A stretch of 63,187 nucleotides of DNA from Actinomyces oris (GTDB lineage Bacteria; Actinomycetota; Actinomycetes; Actinomycetales; Actinomycetaceae): the NCBI RefSeq assembly GCF_001937665.1, contig NZ_MSKL01000010.1, positions 1 through 63,187 on the forward strand, read 5' to 3'. Under the pieces are notes generated by a model. It had not been told where the DNA came from, searched no databases, and saw nothing but the letters and a program-made list of their open reading frames with translations. Shown here one piece after another: positions 1-8,580 of this stretch; the first letter of the stretch is position 1, and each line of letters begins with the position of its first letter. Both the position numbers and the translations under genes were made by a program.

Positions 1-6
1 CGATCA

Positions 7-118
7 GTACACTTAGGTCGCGCGTTCGCGGGGTAGAGGGTGCGAACCGGCGACCTGTCCTGCGAACGCACGGGAGGGTGAGGGGTCTCGTGGCGCGGGG
101 CGCCTGACTGGACGAGGC
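7..118. repeat. Dispersed repeat family A, copy 1
   Basis: First of four copies of an intergenic repeat (others at 2461, 9676 and 40850). It shares the core CGCGTTCGnGGGGTAGAGGG followed by a complementary arm ending in CGAACGC. Copies 1 and 2 share the longest stretch, continuing through a second block that ends in CTGACTGGA. It lies just downstream of the minus-strand gene ending at 126. Confidence 0.8.
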
Positions 119-125
119 AACGGGC

Positions 126-491
126 TCACGTCCGGGCGGGGCGGATGGCGGCATTGATCTCCACGGCCAGGCCGGCGGGATCGTCGACCGTGAGGTAGAG
201 GTGTGTGAAGCGCTCGTCCTCCAAGGTGATGACCAGCGTGTTCTCGTAGCCGGAGATGTTCCAGAACTGCGCCGTTCCGTTGGCGTGGAAGGTCCCGGAG
301 ACCTTGCTGCCCGTCTGCAGCCCGGGCACGTTCCACCCCTTGGGCTCGTGACGCAGTCCGGGGTCGTGCGTGGCGCCGCGCACGTGCACGAGCGGGAACT
401 CCAGCCGGGAGGTGAAGGACCAGATCTTGTCCAGCCCGTGCGGCTCGACGCTCAGGGAGGTATCGGTGATGGTAACGGTGTTGCGGCTCAT
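126..491 (-). CDS. Small hypothetical protein, possibly PH-like fold
   Basis: A 121-residue protein of unknown function. The start at 491 is chosen because AAAGGA lies a short distance upstream; in-frame codons further 5' run into the tetR gene. The chain has no signal peptide, membrane segment or cysteine motif. It alternates short hydrophobic strands (IWSFTSRLEF, LVHVRGA, TLVITLEDE, HLYLTVDD) and ends in a likely helix (PAGLAVEINAAI). That beta-rich, one-helix pattern resembles bacterial PH-like domains, but this is only an impression. It follows a TetR gene by about 70 bases on the same strand, so it may be the regulated partner of that repressor. No family is claimed. Confidence 0.75.
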   Translation of the reverse strand: MSRNTVTITDTSLSVEPHGLDKIWSFTSRLEFPLVHVRGATHDPGLRHEPKGWNVPGLQTGSKVSGTFHANGTAQFWNISGYENTLVITLEDERFTHLYLTVDDPAGLAVEINAAIRPART

Positions 492-564
492 GATGTCTGT
501 TCCTTTCGTGGGCAGGTCGGCTGGGAGGTGTGCTTCTGGCTGGTGCTGGCGGGGTCGGTGCAGG

Positions 565-999
565 CTATGCCGGCGGCGAGACCGGTGCTGTTGAGTCCGA
601 CGCCGTAGCGCCGGCTCGCTCCAGCAGGCGTCGGCCGAGCGCCTCGGCGGTGACGCCCGCCTGGTGCAGGGTGGTGACGAGGGCGTCGCGCACGGCCGGG
701 TCCCAGGGGGCGAGCTCCATGAGCGCCACAAGGACCAGGTCGAGCTCGTCACGGCCCGCCCCTGCGGAGTCGGCGGATTCGCTCCGGGTGGCCCCGGGGA
801 TCAGAGCGGTCAGCGCGTTGGTGAGGCAGTGCTGGAAGAGTCCGTCCTTGGAGCCGAAGACCCCGTAAAGGCTGGCGCGGTTGACGCCGGTGGCCCGCAC
901 CAGGTCGTCCACGGAGGTGCCGGCGAAGCCATGCTCGGCGAAGACCGCCGTGGCAGAGTTGATGGCCTCGTTCTCGATGAAGGTTCGTCGTCGTCCCAT
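565..999 (-). CDS. TetR/AcrR family transcriptional regulator
   Basis: A 144-residue TetR-type repressor. The N-terminal helix-turn-helix is typical: residues 8-55 contain EAINSATAVFAEHGFAGTSV and then GVNRASLYGVFGSKDGLF, the recognition-helix region with the usual Y-x-x-F-x-x-K signature. The C-terminal ligand-binding part is short (about 90 residues), so the protein is at the small end of the family. It is preceded on the minus strand by a ydcF-like gene and followed by the small hypothetical at 126-491, probably one transcription unit. A near-perfect inverted repeat lies directly before its start codon and is the likely autoregulatory operator. The ligand cannot be inferred. Confidence 0.92.
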   Translation of the reverse strand: MGRRRTFIENEAINSATAVFAEHGFAGTSVDDLVRATGVNRASLYGVFGSKDGLFQHCLTNALTALIPGATRSESADSAGAGRDELDLVLVALMELAPWDPAVRDALVTTLHQAGVTAEALGRRLLERAGATASDSTAPVSPPA

Positions 1000-1003
1000 G
1001 AAT

Positions 1004-1049
1004 TCAGAATAGACGTTCTGGAACGATCGGTCAAGAACGTTTGTTCTGA
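1004..1049. promoter_or_regulatory. Palindromic operator before tetR
   Basis: Two 16-base arms, TCAGAATAGACGTTCT (1004-1019) and AGAACGTTTGTTCTGA (1034-1049), are reverse complements at 14 of 16 positions, with a 14-base centre that itself contains CGATCG. It ends five bases before the tetR start codon. Position and symmetry fit binding of one or two TetR dimers and autorepression; binding itself is inferred. Confidence 0.7.
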
Positions 1050-1087
1050 AATCTGTGGCTGAGGGATGCCGGGGGATGCTGTTCCGC

Positions 1088-2155
1088 TCAGCCGATGAGC
1101 TCCGTCTGGGCGCCGAGGACCATTAGCGCGTACAGCACGGCGAAGACGCCGGCGACGGCGGCGCAGGCCAGGGCGGGGCGGCGCCGGTAGGTCAGGACGG
1201 CGACGTACTCGCGCAGCCAGGCGTTGACGATGTAGAACCAGGCCGTGCGCGCCGGCGCCACCGCCCACGGAACCCCCATGTCGGAGGCGAGGATCGCGGT
1301 GCGCACCGCGTGGAAGGAGCTCGTCACCAGCAGCACCTGCGGGTCGACCATGCTGCGCTCAGCCAGGAGGTCACGGGTGCAGGAGATGTTCGTGCGGGTC
1401 GTCGTCGAACGGTCCTCCAGGAGGATCCGCTCGGGTGGGACGCCGCGGGCGATCGCGTAGTCGGCCATGGCGCGCGCCTCGCTGATCGGCTCGTCGGGGC
1501 CCTGTCCACCGCTCATGACCAGCAGCGGCGCTCCGGGGCGCAGAGCGTCCTCATCGTGCCAGGCCTCGATGCCTCCCTTGATTCGTGAGCCCAGCAGCGG
1601 CCCGACCTTCCCGTTGATGAGCCCGGCGCCATGGACCACGACGACGTCGGGGTGCGGCACGGTCCGGCGCCCACCCCAGATCCGCTGCACCACCGTCTGG
1701 CCCAAGAAGATGAGGAGGAAGACACCCAGGTAGGCGCAGGCGCAAAACATGAGCGCGGCGAGCAGCAGGGCCCAGGGGTTGGCGGTGGCCACCAGGGCGG
1801 CGGCGGTCATCGGTGTGGCGATGAGGGCCAGACCGGCCGCCAGGCACAGCAGGTTGCTCAGGCGCCGCCCCTCGCGGCGGATGAGGACGACGCCGTTGAA
1901 CATGAGCAGGAACGGCATGAGGGCGATGAGCAGGAAGAAGGTGACGCTGCCCAGTCCCACCGGGACCTTGAGGGCGGGGATGAGTGAGGTGAGGTGGAGC
2001 AGCGCTCTCACTGCGGTACCGGCCAGGAGCATAAGAAGGAGACCGTTGCGCAGCCGGCGATTGTCGCGGCGCCGTGAGAGCTTGAGGAGCCCCCACCACA
2101 GCGCCAGGGCGGTGATATCGATCAGCGGAGCGGGGAGGAGCCAGGGGGTGCTCAT
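1088..2155 (-). CDS. YdcF/SanA-like (DUF218) membrane protein
   Basis: A 355-residue protein with an N-terminal membrane half and a C-terminal DUF218 domain. Six or so hydrophobic segments fill residues 5-165. The C-terminal domain begins near HPDVVVVHGAGL and shows the family hallmarks: SRIKGGIEAW, VMSGGQGPDEPISEA, GVPPERILLED, the S-T-T-T-R-T-N segment, and VTSSFHAVRTA. A last hydrophobic segment follows at the C terminus. This membrane-plus-DUF218 layout is common in Firmicutes and Actinobacteria; relatives act in envelope biogenesis, but the substrate is not known. The ATG at 2155 is chosen because conserved hydrophobic sequence starts there; an in-frame extension to 2266 is proline/arginine-rich and unlikely. 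No convincing ribosome binding site is visible. Likely first gene of the unit with tetR. Confidence 0.88.
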   Translation of the reverse strand: MSTPWLLPAPLIDITALALWWGLLKLSRRRDNRRLRNGLLLMLLAGTAVRALLHLTSLIPALKVPVGLGSVTFFLLIALMPFLLMFNGVVLIRREGRRLSNLLCLAAGLALIATPMTAAALVATANPWALLLAALMFCACAYLGVFLLIFLGQTVVQRIWGGRRTVPHPDVVVVHGAGLINGKVGPLLGSRIKGGIEAWHDEDALRPGAPLLVMSGGQGPDEPISEARAMADYAIARGVPPERILLEDRSTTTRTNISCTRDLLAERSMVDPQVLLVTSSFHAVRTAILASDMGVPWAVAPARTAWFYIVNAWLREYVAVLTYRRRPALACAAVAGVFAVLYALMVLGAQTELIG

Positions 2156-2460
2156 AGGGGTGGGCTCATCTCGTAGGGCAGGGGTGGATTTTCTTAGGTG
2201 CGGGGGAGGTGGTCTCTTCCCGGCACGGCGCGGGGTGGTGGGTGCCGGCGGGCCGGCGCTCATCATAGGTATGGGGCCGGTGGGTGCCGCCTTGCGCTCA
2301 CGCGATCAGGCTAGGAGGCGGCCACCGGTGAGCGGGAGCGTCGTGGGGATGATTCGTGGGAGCCGTTCCTCCGCCCTTCGGATGAAGGCGCCGTATCCGG
2401 TTCCTCCCTGGGGGGAGGTGGCCGGACAGGCCGTGTACCGGCTGTCGGCCCCGCGCGTTC

Positions 2461-2570
2461 GTACCTTAGGTCGCGCGTTCGAGGGGTAGAGGGTACGAAC
2501 CAGCGACCTACCCTACGAACGCGCGGGCAGGTGTTGAGTTTCGTGGCGTGGGGCGTCTGACTGGATAGGA
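2461..2570. repeat. Dispersed repeat family A, copy 2
   Basis: The best preserved copy. CGCGCGTTCG (2472-2481) pairs with CGAACGCGCG (2516-2525), and the adjoining GGGGTAG pairs with CTACCCT, giving a stem of about 18 bp with two mismatches. An alternative pairing of AGGTCGC with GCGACCT exists inside the same core. It lies upstream of the ydcF-like gene and marks the edge of the AT-richer island. Confidence 0.85.
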
Positions 2571-3953
2571 CGGCTGGGGGTACCGGCATTGCTCTATAGG
2601 GGAGTGTTCAGGAGTTGAGTTTTCGGTGCATCTTGAGGAATACGTTGTTAAGAATGAAGGTTGGGGGCATTGCAGAGAGTGCGTAGCTCTGGCGGCGAGG
2701 TGCAAAGAATTACTGAACAGTTGAGACGTAAGAGTGAGGGGGTGTAGCATTAACGATTTGGATCGTTGTGACTTTTCGGGCAATGTACAAACATTTCTCA
2801 GAAAATGGATTGCAAGCGTCTGGCGTTCGTGAGTGCGTCGGATACCTAATTTGATGAGGTTGAGAAGTCCTTCGATCTTTATGGGGCCCGAACAGTCGGA
2901 GAGTGTCGACTGGTGAGTTTATTTGCCGAAGAGTAGTCGTTGCGTTTTTGGGGGTGTGCGGATATTCCAAGAAAACTGCGGACTGAATGCCATCCCTATA
3001 CAACTTCATTGTCACTACATTCGCCGCGGTATTTGTCGCTGTTAGCTAATCAGGTCTAGGGAGAGTCTTGTCATTGGCGTCTGTTGCGGTGCCTGCATTT
3101 GCATTGCTGCTACCTCACTCCAAATCGTTCACCGTGTTGTTGAGGCGGAGATTCTCCCTGCGTCTCTACTCTTTATTGCGTTGTGCGGACAAAAGCTGGC
3201 TCCGCGACAAGCGTCACTGGATCGCTGGCTCTGCTTGTCGAGGTCGTCTGTTGACAGGCTTGGTGCCGCAGGGCGTAGAACGTCTTGTATGAAATAGCAG
3301 TGCCAAGTACAGAATATCGCCGCCGTCCCACGAGGTGCATCATTGGACCACTGGGCGATTGCTGGACCGGCATAGGGGTCAACACTTAATCCCAGGCCAT
3401 ACATGTTAACCAGGAGCCCCCGAATTATTGCCGAAGTCCTGACACAGAACTGTCACCCATGTCCAGAGACATGACACCTCAAATGTAAATGTCCCAGCGT
3501 GAAAATCTGTGTGATTTTAAGGATTCTGCCGCTGCGATAAAGGGGTTTCAAGGCCCTATGTCGGCACATGTGCCACCAACTCTGCTTGTGCGGTGCCTAG
3601 CTGGAAAGCTTTGGGGCAGAGTAGGGCAAGCGCCCCGCACACTAGACGCTGTCCAGGCGTCGGCCATCATGACCTCCCAACGCGAACAACTTTGCTTATC
3701 CACTTAACTGATGGTCCCTGGCGAGGCGTTGAGGAGTAACTGCGTGTACATCAAGGCAAAGACCTGGGCAACGTTGGCGCAAATGAGGGAGGAGCGGTGC
3801 TGGTAGGTCGGGGACGGCCGCGTACTCGAGCAGCCTACTACGCACCCATTGGTTATAGTGTGATGATGACAGGCTATCACATCAGTCTTTGATCGTCCGG
3901 ATGCTAATACCGTTACGATGTGTCGACTCTTGACATTCAATTGTGTTGACGTA
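2571..3953. other. AT-richer gene-poor island
   Basis: About 1.4 kb with clearly lower GC than the rest of the window. Short open frames exist on both strands, but none has a good start with a ribosome binding site, a recognisable motif or the GC-rich third positions of local genes. The only datable element is the 41-bp IS-like end at 3432-3472. The stretch reads as decayed or foreign DNA. Confidence 0.6.
3432..3472 (-). mobile_element. Remnant insertion-sequence end, copy 1
   Basis: A 41-bp sequence identical, in opposite orientation, to 50766-50806. It contains the short palindromes ATGTCTCTGGACAT and TGACAGTTCTGTGTCA. I associate this kind of end with IS481-type elements from memory; no transposase adjoins it, so it would be a solo remnant. 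Confidence 0.5.
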
Positions 3954-3983
3954 GAAAGTCCCTACCAACCGGCAGGGACTTTC
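3954..3983. terminator. Strong hairpin after small membrane gene
   Basis: GAAAGTCCCT (3954-3963) and AGGGACTTTC (3974-3983) form a perfect 10-bp stem with a 10-base loop. It lies 16 bases beyond the stop of the minus-strand gene at 4000-4266. There is no clean U tract on the minus strand; ATTTT follows on the plus strand. A terminator or 3' protective structure is likely. Confidence 0.55.
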
Positions 3984-3999
3984 CACGCGATTTTGATGA

Positions 4000-4266
4000 T
4001 CATGTACGTGTTCGTGAACCCATGATTCTAGTGATGATCGTCAGTATAATCATTATTACCAGAATCTTAATTACTGAACCTATTCCGATGTAACTTCCCA
4101 CGGTGGCAAAAATTTGCCAGCGATACCGGTATATCCAGGTTAGTATATTCCAAATCCACACTGACAGATCGGCGTAGGCCTTCAACTTCTGAGCGAAATC
4201 AAGTAGTTTCTCCAGTGGGGCGGTTAATGAGTCATTATGTTTTATTGAATTATTGTTATGCAACAT
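4000..4266 (-). CDS. Small cationic membrane protein, unknown
   Basis: An 88-residue protein supported by a textbook ribosome binding site (AAAGGA, five bases before ATG) and a strong hairpin just after its stop. The N-terminal third is polar, then comes an amphipathic helix (LEKLLDFAQKLKAYA), a tryptophan-rich hydrophobic segment (LSVWIWNILTWIYRYRW) and a second hydrophobic segment rich in Ile (IGSVIKILVIMIILTIITRI) ending in a basic tail. Codon use is AT-rich, unlike the surrounding genome, which suggests acquisition. Size and composition would fit a bacteriocin-like peptide, a small membrane toxin, or simply a small membrane protein. No immunity or export partner is visible next to it, so no function is assigned. 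Confidence 0.6.
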   Translation of the reverse strand: MLHNNNSIKHNDSLTAPLEKLLDFAQKLKAYADLSVWIWNILTWIYRYRWQIFATVGSYIGIGSVIKILVIMIILTIITRIMGSRTRT

Positions 4267-5358
4267 TTTATTCCTTTTTGTGTGTACTTGCTTACTATTT
4301 CCTTGTGGGGCTGAGGTGTCGGCACCCCCTCCTTTCGCTGCATGGTCACTGCCTCCTTTCCTTTGTTCGCACTTGTCTGGACGTAGGGTCGCGAGTGAGT
4401 TGACCTCATCTCGGTTCCTCCTTCTGTGCGAGGCGCCTTCAGGGCTCTCCCGTAGGCGTTGAACTGATGCTATCAGAGGGGGTGAAAAAAATCAACCCGA
4501 ATGTACGGTCTGTGATACAAATGTGATCTTTTTAGTATTGACGTCACTCTGATATCTGCGTGGCCGATCCATGGGGCTTCTATTTAAGAGGAGTTGCCGG
4601 TGATCTGTTTCACTAGTTGTTAGGGATTGCTTGTTTAACTAGTCATTTAGGGGGTGTCGAGGTAGGTAGGGCGTTGAAGGGGTTGCGTGCGTCCGTTGAG
4701 GTCTGAGGCTGACCATTCTGCTGCTTGCATAGGCCTTTGTCGCAGTGCGCCAAGTATGGGGTGAGTTGGGGTGTTGTGGGGTAGTGGGAAGTGGGGTGGT
4801 TGATGGGTCTGAACTTCAAGAGTATTTTGCGGGCGGAGGCGCAGGTGTGCAGTTGCTGGCACTGTGGTTTCTCTTTGCCTTAGTGGCTCTTGTCTGCGAC
4901 GGCAGTGGTTGCGTAGGAGGGTGGTTATTTGGGTGGCATCCCGTAGTGCCTGTGACGCTTCAGGTGAGTGATGGATTCAGTCGATCGCGCTCTTTCGGCC
5001 TTCGTGGTTTATTGGGTCTGTAAGAGGTGCATATGAATGAGTAAGTTGTGCTGAGGCTGCGTGTGCTTAAGTGGCTCGGCATTGTGTGGGGTTGGTTGTC
5101 TGGCTGTCTGGGTGGCTGTGAAGTTCAAGGTTGACTTGGGTGCGTCGCAGCGGTGTGGGTTTGAGTGGGTGTGTGACGTTGGGTGGGGAGATTGGAGATG
5201 TGCTGCTCTTGCGGGATTTGTGGTCTGACGCATCGGAGATGGAGGGTGTAGAGCTATCGGGAGGTGGGTTGACTTCCTCCGTAAATAATCCTGTTCGACT
5301 ATTTTGGTGATCTGATTTTGTGTCAGTGTGCGCCCTCGAACTACAGTTGACCTGCAAC
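4267..5358. other. Non-coding stretch with strong G/T strand bias
   Basis: No supported gene. From 4267 to about 4620 the DNA is AT-rich, with a tandem TGTGAT pair at 4511-4528 and ACTAGT repeated around 4613-4644. From about 4640 to 5340 the plus strand is extremely rich in G and T and poor in A and C runs, so the complementary strand reads as low-complexity H/P/T/S codons without any domain. The function of the skewed tract is unknown; it ends at the thi promoter and riboswitch. Confidence 0.55.
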
Positions 5359-5481
5359 GACAGGGGAGCGCCCCGTCGCCGGCCCGGCCGCATTGGCTGA
5401 TGGGCCGCCGCCGACGGCGCTGAGAGTGCGGAAGCCCGCAGACCCTCGAACCTGCTCCGGTTAGTACCGGCGAAGGAAGTC
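5359..5481 (+). promoter_or_regulatory. TPP riboswitch (THI element)
   Basis: The conserved landmarks of the thiamine pyrophosphate aptamer are present in order: AGGGGAGC at 5362, GCTGAGAGTG near 5420, ACCCTCGAACCTG near 5443, and CCGGTTAGTACCGGCGAAGG up to about 5477. The element lies 68 bases before the thiB start, leaving room for a short expression platform that could mask the AGGAGG ribosome binding site at 5538. When TPP is abundant, expression of the transporter genes should fall. Confidence 0.95.
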
Positions 5482-5548
5482 GAGACCATCTCCCCGGCGC
5501 GCCGCAGGTGGTCGCCGGGCCCTCCGGAGAACCATCCAGGAGGCACAC

Positions 5549-6634
5549 ATGAGCATCCAGTTCACCCGCCGTCCCGGCCGGCCCCATCCGGCTCTCAGCC
5601 GCCGCGCCCTGCTGGCCGGAACCGCCGCCGGCGCCGTCGGCCTGAGCCTGGCCGCCTGCGGCAAGGGTAAGAAGACCGACTCCAAGACCGTCACCGTCGT
5701 CACCCACGACTCCTTCCATGTCTCGGAGGACCTCCAGAAGGCCTTCACCTCCGAGACCGGCTACACCCTCAAGGTCGCCACCTCCGGGGACGCCGGCGCA
5801 CTGGTCAACAAGCTCGTCCTGACCAAGGATGCGCCCCTGGGCGACGCCGTCTTCGGCATCGACAACACCTACGCCACCCGCGCCCTCGATCAGGGCGTCA
5901 TCGACACCTCCGCCACCGTCACCCTGCCCAAGGGCGCCGAGAGCTACGTCGTCGCCGACACCCCGGCCCTGGCGCCCATCGACGTCGGTGACGTCTGCCT
6001 CAACATTGACACCGGCTACTTCTCCGGCAAGGGCCTCATGCCCCCGGCCACCTTCGAGGACCTGGTCAAGCCCGAGTACAAGGGCCTCCTCGTGGCTATC
6101 AACCCCACGAACTCCTCTCCCGGCATGGCCTGGCTGCTGGCCACCATCGGCCACTTCGGCGCCGGCTCCTTCGCCGACTACTGGAAGCAGCTCATCGCCA
6201 ACGGAGCCCGGATCGCCGAGGACTGGACCGCCGCCTACGAGACCGACTTCTCCGGCAGCGGCAAGGGCACCTACCCCATCGTCGTGTCCTACGCCTCCTC
6301 GCCTTCCTTCACGGTCTCGAAGGACAACAGCTCCAGCTCCACCTCCGCCCTGCTGGAGACCGCCTTCCGCCAGGTCGAGTACGCCGGCGTCCTCAAGGGT
6401 GCCGCCAATCCCGAGGGCGGCAAGGCCTTCGTGACGTGGATGCTCTCCAAGGCCGTCCAGGAGGACATCCCCGGCCAGATGTACATGTACCCGGTCCTGC
6501 CCGACGCCACTCTGCCCGAGGCCCTCACCAAGTTCGGGCCGCTGTCGAAGTCGCCGGTGAAGGTCGACCCCAAGGAGATCACCGCCCACCGTGAGGAGTG
6601 GCTCAACTCCTGGACCGGGGCCGTCGGCAAGTGA
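5549..6634 (+). CDS. thiB: Thiamine/TPP ABC transporter, binding lipoprotein
   Basis: A 361-residue periplasmic-type binding protein that captures thiamine or its phosphates outside the membrane and delivers them to ThiP. The N terminus carries a Tat motif (SRRALLAG) followed by a hydrophobic stretch and lipobox LAAC, so it is a Tat-exported lipoprotein anchored at about Cys37. The mature chain matches the TbpA/ThiB pattern: TVTVVTHDSF, GDAVFGIDNTYATRALD, and a segment NPTNSSPGMAWLLATI that lines the ligand pocket in the family. The start is fixed by AGGAGG eight bases before ATG. It is the first gene after the TPP riboswitch, which supports thiamine rather than iron as substrate; iron-binding relatives look similar overall. 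Its stop overlaps the thiP start. Confidence 0.93.
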   Translation: MSIQFTRRPGRPHPALSRRALLAGTAAGAVGLSLAACGKGKKTDSKTVTVVTHDSFHVSEDLQKAFTSETGYTLKVATSGDAGALVNKLVLTKDAPLGDAVFGIDNTYATRALDQGVIDTSATVTLPKGAESYVVADTPALAPIDVGDVCLNIDTGYFSGKGLMPPATFEDLVKPEYKGLLVAINPTNSSPGMAWLLATIGHFGAGSFADYWKQLIANGARIAEDWTAAYETDFSGSGKGTYPIVVSYASSPSFTVSKDNSSSSTSALLETAFRQVEYAGVLKGAANPEGGKAFVTWMLSKAVQEDIPGQMYMYPVLPDATLPEALTKFGPLSKSPVKVDPKEITAHREEWLNSWTGAVGK

Positions 6635-8580
6635 GCGCGCCGCGCGAGGAGACTCCAGGGGCCGACGTCGCCGCGCCAGCCGACGCCGGAGCCTCCCCGG
6701 TGCCGGCACCGGCATCGGGGGCGGCCGGACTGCCGGTCGGCCGAGGCGTCGCTCGGCGGACTGGTGGCCCCCGGCCCGGCTGGGGCGAGCGTGCCGGCTG
6801 GGCCCTGGCCGTCGCCGGCCCGTTGGCCTTCCTGGCGGTCTTCTTCGCCTGGCCCGTGGCCACGCTCATGGGTCGCGGCCTCGCCCCCGACGGCGCCCTG
6901 GACCTGAGCGGCTTCGGTGAGGTCCTGGCCCGCGAACGCACTTGGCGGATCCTCACGCAGACCCTCACCCAGGCGGTACTCGGCACCGCCGTGTGCGTGG
7001 CCCTCGGCATCCCCGGGGCCCTCGTCCTCTACCGGCGCAGCTTCCTCGGCCGCGACCTGCTGCGCGGGGTGGTGACCGTGCCCTTCGTGCTGCCCAGCGT
7101 CGTCGTCGGCGTCGCCTTCCACGCCCTGGTCACCCGCGGCGGGCCCCTGGAGGCCCTGAGCCTGGACGGGACGCTGACCGCGGTCGTGGCCGCGCTGGCC
7201 TTCTTCAACTACGGGCTCGTGGTGCGCACCGTGGGCACCATGTGGTCGCGGCTCGACCCGCGCGCCGTGGAGGCCGCCCGGGCGCTGGGGGCCTCGCCGA
7301 TGCGGGCCTTCGCCACCGTCACCCTGCCCGCGCTGGCCCCCGCCATCGCCTCGGCCGCCTCCCTGACCTTCCTATTCTGCGCCACCGCCTACGGGGTGGT
7401 GCTCGTGCTCGGCGGGGTGGGGATCGGCACCATCGAGACCGAGATCTACCGATTGACCACCCAGTACCTGGACCTGCGGGGCGCCGCCGTCCTGTCCGTC
7501 GTCCAGCTCGGCGTCATCGCCCTGGCCCTGTGGGTGGCCGAGCGGGCGCGCGCCGCCACCCAGACGCGCCTGCGGCTGCGCACCGAGGTGCCCGCCGGGC
7601 GGCTGCGCGCCGCCGACGCCCCCGCCCTCGCGGTCACCGCCGCCACGGTCGTGGGTCTGCTGGTGGCGCCGATGGCGGTGCTGGTGGTGCGCTCCCTGCA
7701 GCGCGACGGCGCCTGGACGCTGGACAACTACACCGACCTGGGCTCGACCGGCGGGCGCAGCGCCCTGCTCGTGACCGTGTGGGAGGCGGCCGCGAACTCG
7801 GTGAGCGTGGCCGTGGCGGCCGCGGCCATCGCCCTGACCCTGGGGGTGGCCGTGTGCCTGGTCGTCTCGCGCCGCCCCCGCAGTCGGGCGCTCGCCCGGA
7901 TCATCACCGGGCTCGACGCCGCCTTCATGCTGCCGCTGGGCGTCTCCGCCGTGACGGTCGGCTTCGGATTCCTCATCACCCTGGCGCGCCCGCCGCTGGC
8001 CCTGACCCGCTCCTGGTGGATCCTGCCGCTGGCGCAGGCCGTCGTGGCTGTGCCGCTCGTGGTGCGCACCCTGCTGCCGGCGCTGCGCGCCATCGACCCG
8101 CGTCAGCGCGAGGCGGCGGCCGCCCTGGGGGCCGGACCCGGCCGGGTGCTGCTGACCGTGGACGGTCCCCAGTTGCTGCGCGCCGGTGGGCTGGCGGCCG
8201 GCTTCGCCCTGGCGACGTCGCTGGGGGAGTTCGGGGCGACGTCGTTCCTGGCCCGCCCCCAGGAGCCGACCCTGCCGGTGGTCGTCTACCGGCTCATCGG
8301 CAGCCCCGGATCCCAGAACCAGGGAATGGCGCTGGCCGGGGGCGTGGTCCTGGCGGTGGGCAGCGCCGCCGTCATGCTCGGCTGCGAGTGGCTCCAGACC
8401 CGGCTCGGTCCCGGGCGGGGCGGACTCGTGGGTGCGACGTCGAGGCCGGGCAGGGCGTCGGCGAATCAGCCGATCCCGGAGCGCGGAACCTCCGCGGACG
8501 CCGGCCGGCGCACGGCGGACGAGAACAACGAGACGGCCCTGTCACGTGGGCCCAGGACGGATGGAGGTGAGCGGCCATGA
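6631..8580 (+). CDS. thiP: Thiamine ABC transporter, fused permease
   Basis: A 649-residue inner-membrane permease with two BinPD-type halves in one chain, as in ThiP and other Fbp-type permeases. Around twelve hydrophobic segments are spread over residues 60-600. Each half has an EAA coupling loop that docks the ATPase: AARALGASPMRAFATVTLPAL in the first and AAALGAGPGRVLLTV in the second. The GTG start at 6631 is chosen because it gives a GTGA overlap with the thiB stop and avoids overrunning thiB; a longer start at 6598 is possible but unlikely. The first 50 residues and the last 60 are hydrophilic and probably cytoplasmic. The stop overlaps the thiQ start by four bases. Confidence 0.93.
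   Translation: MSAPREETPGADVAAPADAGASPVPAPASGAAGLPVGRGVARRTGGPRPGWGERAGWALAVAGPLAFLAVFFAWPVATLMGRGLAPDGALDLSGFGEVLARERTWRILTQTLTQAVLGTAVCVALGIPGALVLYRRSFLGRDLLRGVVTVPFVLPSVVVGVAFHALVTRGGPLEALSLDGTLTAVVAALAFFNYGLVVRTVGTMWSRLDPRAVEAARALGASPMRAFATVTLPALAPAIASAASLTFLFCATAYGVVLVLGGVGIGTIETEIYRLTTQYLDLRGAAVLSVVQLGVIALALWVAERARAATQTRLRLRTEVPAGRLRAADAPALAVTAATVVGLLVAPMAVLVVRSLQRDGAWTLDNYTDLGSTGGRSALLVTVWEAAANSVSVAVAAAAIALTLGVAVCLVVSRRPRSRALARIITGLDAAFMLPLGVSAVTVGFGFLITLARPPLALTRSWWILPLAQAVVAVPLVVRTLLPALRAIDPRQREAAAALGAGPGRVLLTVDGPQLLRAGGLAAGFALATSLGEFGATSFLARPQEPTLPVVVYRLIGSPGSQNQGMALAGGVVLAVGSAAVMLGCEWLQTRLGPGRGGLVGATSRPGRASANQPIPERGTSADAGRRTADENNETALSRGPRTDGGERP

Noticed and set aside
4511-4528. 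CRP-like site
   Set aside because: TGTGAT occurs twice as a direct repeat, whereas CRP sites are inverted. No target gene is clear.
5009-6715. A 568-codon minus-strand frame
   Set aside because: It is antisense to thiB and runs on through the riboswitch and the G/T-biased tract. No start signal or domain is visible.
6942-8570. A 542-codon plus-strand frame in thiP
   Set aside because: It is an alternative frame of the permease gene, Arg/Pro/Gly-rich and without membrane segments.
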